Below are positions 57,717 to 64,000 of a stretch of 64,000 nucleotides of DNA, one piece after another. This DNA comes from Margaritifera margaritifera (taxonomy: Eukaryota > Mollusca > Bivalvia > Unionida > Margaritiferidae): positions 6,906,501 through 6,970,500 of the forward strand of contig JAQPZY010001670.1 in assembly GCA_029931535.1 (NCBI GenBank), read 5' to 3'. Position numbers and translations under genes: made by a program. Numbering within the stretch: position 1 is the stretch's first letter; each line of letters begins with the position of its first letter. The notes beneath the pieces were generated by a model, which did not search any database, was not told where the DNA came from, and saw only the letters and a list, made by a program, of their open reading frames with translations.

Positions 57717-57752
57717 CTTTTCTTCCTCATTCCTCAAAGTGTAGGACCCAGT
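57717..57752 (-). CDS. PDE exon 1 of window: 36-nt microexon in GAF-B
   Basis: Twelve codons reading TGSYTLRNEEEK lie between an acceptor ending TTGCAG and a GTGTGT donor, phase 0 on both sides. It joins in frame to the next exon (GIFSQVFDME...), where PDE5-type GAF-B domains have a variable loop between two early beta strands. That position, the clean splice sites and the matching phase support it, but at 36 nt it carries little homology of its own, so it is less certain than the other exons. A GTAT microsatellite starts about 100 bp upstream of its acceptor, and a 42-bp array ends about 230 bp downstream of its donor. Confidence 0.6.
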
Positions 57753-57853
57753 CTGCAATGCAAGAAACCCCAGTGAGATACACGCTATCTCACATTATGA
57801 TACAAGTGCAATTTGAGACACCTAATACCATGTCTGCTGCTTTCCTAGTACTG

Positions 57854-57854
<1 letters not shown>

Positions 57855-57884
<30 letters not shown>

Positions 57885-58039
57885 TGTATGTATGTATGTA
57901 TGTATGTATGTATGTATGTATGTATGTATGTATGTATGTATGTATGTATGTATGTATGTATGTATGTATGTATGTATGTATGTATGTATGTATGTATGTA
58001 TGTATCTATGCATGTATGTATGTATGTTTGTATGTATGT
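57855..58039. repeat. (GTAT)n microsatellite
   Basis: About 46 tetranucleotide units, pure for the first ~150 bp and then with a few substitutions. It gives spurious MYVC and THIHTYI frames. Confidence 0.97.
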
Positions 58040-58312
58040 GCCAATCAAAAGTAAAGTTCTAAAAATGTAAAAATGAAGTATTGCACAAAAACTGTAGGAA
58101 GATGAACCCTTCTTAATAGATGTAAGCATCAAGTACAAGATAAGTACATGTCTCTCAGGGTAGAAGTTGACATGCTAGACAAGAATGTGTTTCATTGACA
58201 GTGGACACTAGCAGGGTATGCACTCTGGTCAAGGTTCACCCTTCAAGAGGTATGCGTGAGTCAGATATGTGTGTCAAATATCAGATCGACACAATAGCAA
58301 CCCATCTCTGCG

Positions 58313-58796
58313 ATTAGTTCTATATGAGGGATGCCACTCTCTCTAGTGGGTTTGATGTTCTGAAGTTTGTTTGTGGACTGTGGTTCTATATGAGAGATGC
58401 CACTCTCTATAGTGGGTTTGATGTTCTGAAGTTTGTTTGTGGACTGCGGTTCTACTATATGAGAGATGCCACTCTCTCTAGTGGGTTTGATGTTCTGAAG
58501 TTTGTTTGTGGACTTCAGTTCTATATGAGGGATGCCACACTCTATAGTGGGATTGATGTTCTAAAGTTTGTTTGTGGAGTTTTGATTAGTTCTATATGAG
58601 AGATGCCACTCTCTATAGTGGGTTTGATGTTCTAAAGTTTGTTTGTGGAGTTTTGATTAGTTCTATATGAGAGATGCCACTCTATATAGTGGGTTTGATG
58701 TTCTAAAGTTTGTTTGTGGAGTTTTGATTAGTTCTATATGAGGGATGCCACTCTCTATAGTGGGTCCGATATTCTGAAGTTTGTTTGTGGAGGGTT
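58313..58796. repeat. ~66-71-bp minisatellite, about 7 copies
   Basis: Monomer contains TTCTATATGAGAGATGCCAC, TCTCTATAGTGGGTTTGATG and TTCTGAAGTTTGTTTGTGGA. Two length classes differ in the GACTGCGG or GTTTTGATTAG link. Confidence 0.93.
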
Positions 58797-58851
58797 ATTT
58801 AGCATATTTTGCCAAGTATGACAAATATGCTGATTTTTACAATATTTGAAG

Positions 58852-58977
58852 TCAGTATATTGGAATCTTCCATTCAGAAATGGGTGACTGCAGGGCAGCT
58901 TTGACTGCTTTATCTGCCCTTTCATTACTCTTAATACAAATGTTTCTAGGAAGCCAATAGTACAGAATACTTTTCCA
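58852..58977 (-). pseudogene. LINE RNase H domain remnant
   Basis: A minus-strand frame reads WKSILYYWLPRN, ICIKSNERADKAVKAALQ and SPISEWKIPIY before a stop at 58852-58854. The pattern W(L/V)PSH.G..GNE.AD.AAK.A...PIS is the C-terminal part of RNase H domains in RNase H-bearing LINEs (I/Nimb-like). The SH-G part has decayed to RN-C. No RT is present nearby, so it is a small fossil; upstream coding likely extends to about 59030 in broken frames. Confidence 0.6.
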
Positions 58978-59049
58978 GATTGTATGAGTAAATAATGTTT
59001 CTGTAAGATCTAGAATATTAATAGGTTGTCAAATTTAATGTTTGGGAAG

Positions 59050-60032
59050 GCTTTCATTATGGATAGGTAATCAAGGCTGTCAGTATGAATAAGTAATCAA
59101 GACTTTCAACATGGATAGTGAATCAAGGGTTTTCAGTATGGATAGGGAATCAAGACCTTTAGTATGTATAAGGAATCAAGGTTTTCAGTATTGATAGGGA
59201 ATCAAAGCTTTCAATGTGGATAGGGAATCAAAGCTTTCAATGTGGATAGAGAATCAAGGTTTTCAATATGGATAGGGAATCAAAGCTTTCAATGTGGATA
59301 GGGAATCAAGTCTGTCAGTATGGATAGGGAATCAATGCTGTCAGTATGGATGGGGAATATAGCCTGTCAGTATTGATAGGGAATCAAGGGTGTCAGTTTG
59401 GATAGGGAATCGAGGCTTTCAATGTGGATAGGGAATCAAGACTGTCAGTATGGAAAGGGAATCAAGACTGTCAGTATGGAAAGGAAATCAAGGCTGTCAA
59501 TATGGATAGATTATCAAGACTTTCAATGTGGATAGGGAATCAAGGCTTTCAGTGTGGATAGGGAATCAAGGCTGCCTATATGGATTGGGAATCAAGGCTG
59601 TCAATATGGATAGGGAATCAAGGCTATCAGTATGACTAGGGAATCAAGGCTGCCAATATGGATTGGGAATCAAGGCTGTCAATATGAATAGGGAATCAAG
59701 GCTATCAGTATGACTAGGGGATCAAGGCTGTCAATATGGATAGGGAATCAAGGCTGCCAATATGGATTGGGAATCAAGGCTTTCAATGTGGATAGGGAAT
59801 CAAGGCTTTCAATGTGGATAGGGAATCAAGGCTTTCAGTGTGGATAGGGAATCAAGGCTTTCAATGTGGATAGGAAATCAAGGCTGCCAATAAGGATTGG
59901 GAATCAATAATTTCAATATGGATAGGGAATCAAAGCTGTCAGTATGGATAGGGAATCAAGGCTGTCAGAAAATATAAGGAATCAAGGCTGTCAGTATGGA
60001 TAGGGAAACAAGGCTTTCAGTATGGATAGGGA
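59050..60032. repeat. 26-bp satellite, about 38 copies
   Basis: Monomer is GATAGGGAATCAAGGCTGTC plus AGTATG, with TTTCAATGTG, GCCAATATG and CTATCAGTATGACTAG variants recurring in blocks. Confidence 0.95.
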
Positions 60033-61157
60033 ATTCAAAAATATAATGTAAGGTGTTTTTGAACAAGTTTGTAAAACTTTGAACATAACAAAGAAGGAAT
60101 CTTTAAATGGTATAAAAGCAATATTTAAAATCTAAATATTCTGTTCTAAACTTTTTTAATGCAATATATAAATATTTGAAAGATATTTTATCTGTTACAG
60201 GCTATATTGTTATCTATTATCTACAAGTGCCATTTTTGTTTGACTATTGTTTCTTTAAGACAAATGTGAGAAAAATTAAATGTGGCTCCATAGCACATAA
60301 TGCAATTTTTGCAAGACGTACAGGATTTTTCTTTTCCCTAGAAATCATGGGGTACAGCATATAATTATGCAATCATTGCAAGCCAAGGGAAACATTCTGT
60401 TACACTCTCTTGTCACCCATGGCTGCCTGTGATAAGATTTCATCATTTCTCATGAATATGCATAAACCTTCTTAACCAATCATTGCAAGACTGAATAAAA
60501 TTTTCTTGGAAGGTTGACCCAACATGACCTTTCATGCTGACTTAGTGTGACAATCTAATTTCTCTTCCAAACACACTCTCTTATTGATCAATAAGAGGTT
60601 ACTTCCATTGATCTATAAGAGATTATTTCATTTCCTTATTGATGATGTATTTTTGTTTATGCATAATCATCAGAAATGAGGAATTGCCTGTGACTTGTGA
60701 TGATGCATATGTGCCTAAAATGGCCAATGTGCACATACAAATGTGCCTAAAATGGCCTATGTGTACATACAAATGTGCCTAAAATGGCCTATGTGTGCTT
60801 TTCTTCCCATTGTTTCCCATCATAAAATTTAATTGGTTAATTAAAACAACTTACAAAGAGCAATACTTCTAACATGTCAACTCCTGGTTAGTAATCAAAG
60901 GAAAATATGATATATAGTTGTATTATGCAGTGATATGAATGAATTTAGCATCAGGTAAGTTCATAAATACATTAATAATTACTGCAGTGAGTACCAAATG
61001 ACTTACCTAAAAGATCTATCACTAAGGGATGGTAACCTGTTATTTCAATTAATATACATGTATCTATTCATCATTCAAGCTTGCTTGCTGTACTAAAACT
61101 GTTACAACCTTTATGCTTCTTTTTTTATTTCTTTATTTAACTAACAAATGGTTCATG
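60033..61157. other. Unassigned intronic DNA with one short tandem repeat
   Basis: A ~34-bp unit (ATGTGCCTAAAATGGCC, ATGTGTACATACAA) occurs about three times at 60713-60795. A possible 30-nt minus-strand exon near 60996-61025 has splice-like ends but no homology and is not called. Confidence 0.4.
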
Positions 61158-62010
61158 TGGCCTGTATTCCTGAGCAGTGCTGTCTCCGCGAATTAGGCCT
61201 GATAGTGTGGCATGTACTCCTGAGTAGTGCTATCTCCATGAATTAGGCCTCATAGTGTGGGCTGTACTCCTGAGAAGTGCTATCTCCATGAATTAGGCCT
61301 TATAGTGTGGCCTGTACTCCTGAGAAGTGCTATCTCCATGAATTAGGCCTTATAGTGTGACATGTACTCCTGAGCAGTGCTGTCTCCATGAATTAGGCCT
61401 TATAGAGTGGCCTGTACTCCTGAGCAGTGCTGTCTCCATGAATTAGGTCTTATAGCGTGGCCTGTACTCCTGAGCAGTGCTGTCTCCACGAATTAGGCCT
61501 TATAGTGTAGCCTGTACTCCTGAGAAGTGCTATCTCCATGAATTAGGCCTTATAGTGTGGCCTGTACTCCTGAGAAGTGCTATCTCCATGAATTAGGCCT
61601 TATAGTGTGGCCTGTACTCCCGAGAAGTGCTATCTCCATGAATTAGGCCTTATAGTGTGGCCTGTACTCCTGAGCAGTGCTGTCTCCATGAATTCGGCCT
61701 TATAGTGTGGCCTGTACTCCTGAGCAATGCTGTTTCCATGAATTAGCCTTATAGTGTGGCCTGTACTCCTGAGCAATGCTGTCTCCATGAATTAGGCCTT
61801 ATAGTATGACATGTACTCCTGAGCAGTGCTGTCTCCATGAATTAGGTCTTATAGTGTGGCCTGTACTCCTGAGCAGTGCTGTCTCCATGAATTAGGCCTT
61901 ATAGTGTGGATTGTACTCCTGAGCAATGCTGTCTCCATGAATTAGGCCTTATAGTGTGGCATGTACTCCTGAGCAGTGCTGTCTCCATGAATTAGGCCTT
62001 ATAGTGTGCC
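61158..62010. repeat. 50-bp satellite, left part, about 17 copies
   Basis: Monomer contains TAGTGTGGCCTGTACTCCTG, AGCAGTGCTGTCTCCATGA and ATTAGGCCTTA. AGAAGTGCTATCTCC and AGCAGTGCTGTCTCC variants occur in runs. A hAT element splits one unit at TGTAC. Confidence 0.95.
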
Positions 62011-62015
62011 TGTAC

Positions 62016-63655
62016 AGTCATACCTGTGATTCTACCAGTGGTAGGCCAAAAATACCGTTTTAATGACCGTCTACCGCACATACCATTTAGTAGTCGAAAT
62101 CTACCGGTTTTGAAAATTTCAAGGAAAAATTTGTAAAAAAACCCAAAAAACTGTTTTTTTACGTGTTCTATCAACACATTAGATAAACCAGCCAGAACCA
62201 GTCTACTGGGAACCGGAAATATTCCTCCTATAATATGACCGGTGCGACGATGCGTGGTTGAGTAGTCAGATTACAATTGTTAGCATGTGTACACAAGAAG
62301 CGGCTAATTGATTACCTTATTGTTGTAATTTGGAGAGTTTAAGGCCAAATGCAGGATGTTGTTTGAGGTGTTATAAGTAATAAAAGGATCAAAGGTAATC
62401 CATGATGACCATGAGTCTTTGATTAAAACTCTACCGATCTGTCGTGGAAGGAAGATAAAATGGAGAGACCGACCAAAAATGATCTTGGCAGAAACACTTG
62501 AGTAAGTATTTTGATTTGATGTCTTTTAATTGTTCTTGTATTGTTCACGATGGTTTAAGATGAATATTTAAGGGCAGCTTGTATATTTTTTTTTCAATTC
62601 ATGTCAAAACGCCGAAACATCCGCTTTCTCCCAATGCTAAGAAGCCACCAGCTAAGAAATACTACAACAAGTTTAACAACGCTTGGATACCAGAATTTAA
62701 GTGTGTGCAGGTGAGTAGCAAACGTCCTGACTTTGCATTGTGTCTTTCATGCAAATTGGATTTTAAGATAGCATATGGAGGAAGAAATGATATCACCGGG
62801 CATATGCAGACACCATCACATAGGAGCAATGATTCTTCTGTAACAAACAAACCCACATTGAAGGCATTATTTGAGACTGGATCAAAAGTGGATAAAGTGA
62901 CACTTGCAGAGACTTTGTTTGCAAATTTTGTGGCAGAGCACAATTTACCATTTCTCATAGCAGATCATTTTACTAAACTGGTTAAAGTCATGTTTCCTGA
63001 CTCTGAAATTGCACAAAAATTTTCATGCCAGCGTACAAAGACAACACATATTGTCACTCAGGCCCTAGCCCCCCACTGGGACAGAAGAGTTGAAAATATG
63101 TGTAGGAGTCAGAAGTTCAGTATCATGATTGATGAATCAAATGATCAAGGGGATGATAAAATGTTGAATATTCTAGTCCGTGTGTATGATCAAACAGTTC
63201 AGCGTATTTCAACCAGATTCCTTGGTATTCCAACATGCAACATAGGCATAAGTGAAATGATCTTCAGATCCCTCAACCAGATTTGTATGTAATTTTTTTA
63301 AATGCCTGTGGATTTTATAAAAAAATCTTTGCAGTGAACTGTGAGATGTACAACTCTTCCTTTTTCATTTAATTAACAATATACTGGCTCATATTAACTA
63401 ACTATTATTGTAACATTTTCCATCAGATTCTGAATCTGAATCATGTTCAAAATTTGTGTTTTATTATAAAATATTGTGTTTTATTATAATATGAAGAGAA
63501 TACATATTATGTGACAAAATGAACTTGTTTTGTTTTCAATCCCCTTAAAACACGTAAAATTTATGCCGATAAAAAATCTACCTTTTTAGAAGCCAATCTA
63601 CTGATCAAAATTTTTAAATCTACTGGTTTGAAATCCTGGTTCTGTCTCAGGTATG
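62016..63655 (+). mobile_element. hAT element copy 2, internally deleted (1.64 kb)
   Basis: Inserted in the 50-bp satellite; TGTAC precedes (62011-62015) and follows (63656-63660) it, so the 8-bp duplication is imperfect. Inverted ends are CATACCTGTGATTC at left and, on the other strand, CATACCTGAGACAG at right. Left and right regions match copy 1 at 23766-25436, but this copy keeps the N-terminal transposase exon and lacks the hATC exon. Confidence 0.88.
62579..63292 (+). pseudogene. hAT copy 2 N-terminal transposase exon (zinc finger)
   Basis: A 237-codon frame. Coding sense probably starts at KTPKHPLSPNAKKPPAKKYY, spliced from a first exon near 62460. A BED/TTF-like zinc finger follows (CLSCKLDF ... 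GHMQTPSHR: CxxC then HxxxxxH), then LAETLFANFVAEHNLPFLIA and FSIMIDESNDQGDDKMLNIL. The acidic DES in the latter is typical of the first catalytic segment of hAT transposases related to ZBED and KIAA1586-like proteins. The frame reaches IPTCNIG and then runs into non-coding end sequence at a deletion joint, so the remaining catalytic part and the dimerisation domain are lost. The first exon also ends in a premature TGA. Confidence 0.8.
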
Positions 63656-63905
63656 TGTACTCCTGAGCAGTGTTGTCTCCATGAATTAGGCCTTATAGAG
63701 TGGCATGTACATGTATTCCTGAGCAGTGTTGTCTCCATGAATTAGGCTTTATAGAGTGGCATGTATTCCTGAGCAGTGCTATCTCCATGAATTAGGCCTT
63801 ATAGTGTGGCCCGTACTCCCAAGCAGTGATATCTCCATGAATTAGACTTTATATTGTGGCCTGTATTTCTGATCAGTGATATCTCCACGAATTAGGCATA
63901 ATAGT
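63656..63905. repeat. 50-bp satellite, right part, about 5 copies
   Basis: Continuation of the array at 61158-62010 after the hAT insertion (TGTACTCCTGAGCAGTGTTG, CTCCATGAATTAGGCCTTA); the last units are diverged. Confidence 0.94.
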
Positions 63906-64000
63906 GCAATTCTGTAGCAAGCATCACTTTTTAAAATCAAAAATATTTCTCATGAAATATATATTACCAATAATGCTTCTTAAGTCCAATATTTTTCAGC

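Larger units (their letters stand above)
2102..57752 (-). other. PDE5/6/11-clade cyclic nucleotide phosphodiesterase gene, partial (nine exons)
   Basis: Nine minus-strand exons join in one continuous frame (36+71+64+48+144+144+147+108+110 nt) to give 290 codons plus two bases. All introns are GT-AG: 4.2, 12.9, 5.1, 5.7, 10.7, 3.3, 9.7 and 3.3 kb. The product is a GAF-B domain (residues 1 to about 140, NKFDE motif NK105-106/F112/DE116-117), a linker helix (about 140-190), and the start of the PDEase I catalytic domain with YHNWRH (His237 expected general acid, His241 metal ligand) and HDLDHRG (His277-Asp278 metal ligands). Such enzymes hydrolyse cGMP and/or cAMP, with GAF domains giving cyclic-nucleotide regulation. 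The FSQVFDME and NTQMYE stretches and the EET..L linker read like PDE5. GTNN after HDLDHRG and RMFMDLDL read more like PDE11 or insect PDE6. Upstream exons (N-terminus, GAF-A) and the last catalytic exons lie outside the window. Confidence 0.93.

Noticed and set aside
57822..58138. ORFs of MYVC or THIHTYI repeats
   Set aside because: Pure translation of the GTAT microsatellite.
60996..61025. Possible 30-nt minus-strand exon with GTAAGT donor
   Set aside because: The acceptor is weak, one frame has a stop, and the peptide does not match any PDE segment.

Overview
This window is animal nuclear DNA. Its coding exons are short and bounded by GT-AG introns of 3 to 13 kb, and it is AT-rich and full of minisatellites and transposon fragments. 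The repeat styles (tandem-core composite repeats ending in GGATGGACAGAC-like tails, L1/Tx1-, CR1/L2- and RNase H-bearing LINE remnants, a tRNA-headed SINE) suggest a mollusc, probably a bivalve. That placement is an inference from repeat style.

The only host gene I can reconstruct is on the minus strand. Nine consecutive exons (57717-57752, 53488-53558, 40484-40547, 35377-35424, 29565-29708, 18710-18853, 15292-15438, 5515-5622, 2102-2211) splice in frame into 290 codons plus two bases of a class I cyclic-nucleotide phosphodiesterase of the PDE5/6/11 clade. They cover the second GAF domain with an intact NKFDE motif, the linker, and the start of the catalytic domain as far as HDLDHRGTNN. The gene enters from beyond the right edge and its catalytic C-terminus lies beyond the left edge.

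By hand count about 40% of the window is tandem repeat in roughly 40 arrays, with periods from 2 to about 69 bp. The largest are a 3 kb 25-bp array (35676-38693), a 2.6 kb 47-bp array (45725-48345), a 1.7 kb 47-bp array whose every monomer holds a small hairpin (33548-35235), a 1.5 kb 23-bp array with a ~355-bp higher-order period (16500-18015) and a 1.4 kb 52-bp array (8171-9578).

Several transposons sit inside these arrays, so the interrupted monomer gives an empty-site reference: two complementary internally deleted hAT elements (23766-25436, 62016-63655), a 116-bp hAT MITE with perfect 8-bp target duplication (20226-20341), a 1.24 kb hAT-like element with a long internal inverted repeat (30756-31999), a decayed FLYWCH/MULE element with complex TIRs (49325-51373), a 5'-truncated LINE with one frameshift (41096-43861), and an unclassified ~630 bp insertion (25877-26507). 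Outside arrays there are L1/Tx1-like (6976-7912) and RNase H (58852-58977) LINE remnants, a tRNA-Met-like SINE (29277-29474), and three Helitron-like composite repeats (923-2052, 27612-28800, 51859-53445).

The most distinctive item is a ~220-bp MITE family with TA-flanked TIRs and two ~63-bp near-perfect hairpins side by side. It has seven clear copies and two or three degenerate ones. One degenerate copy adjoins, and appears to have seeded, a 69-bp satellite.
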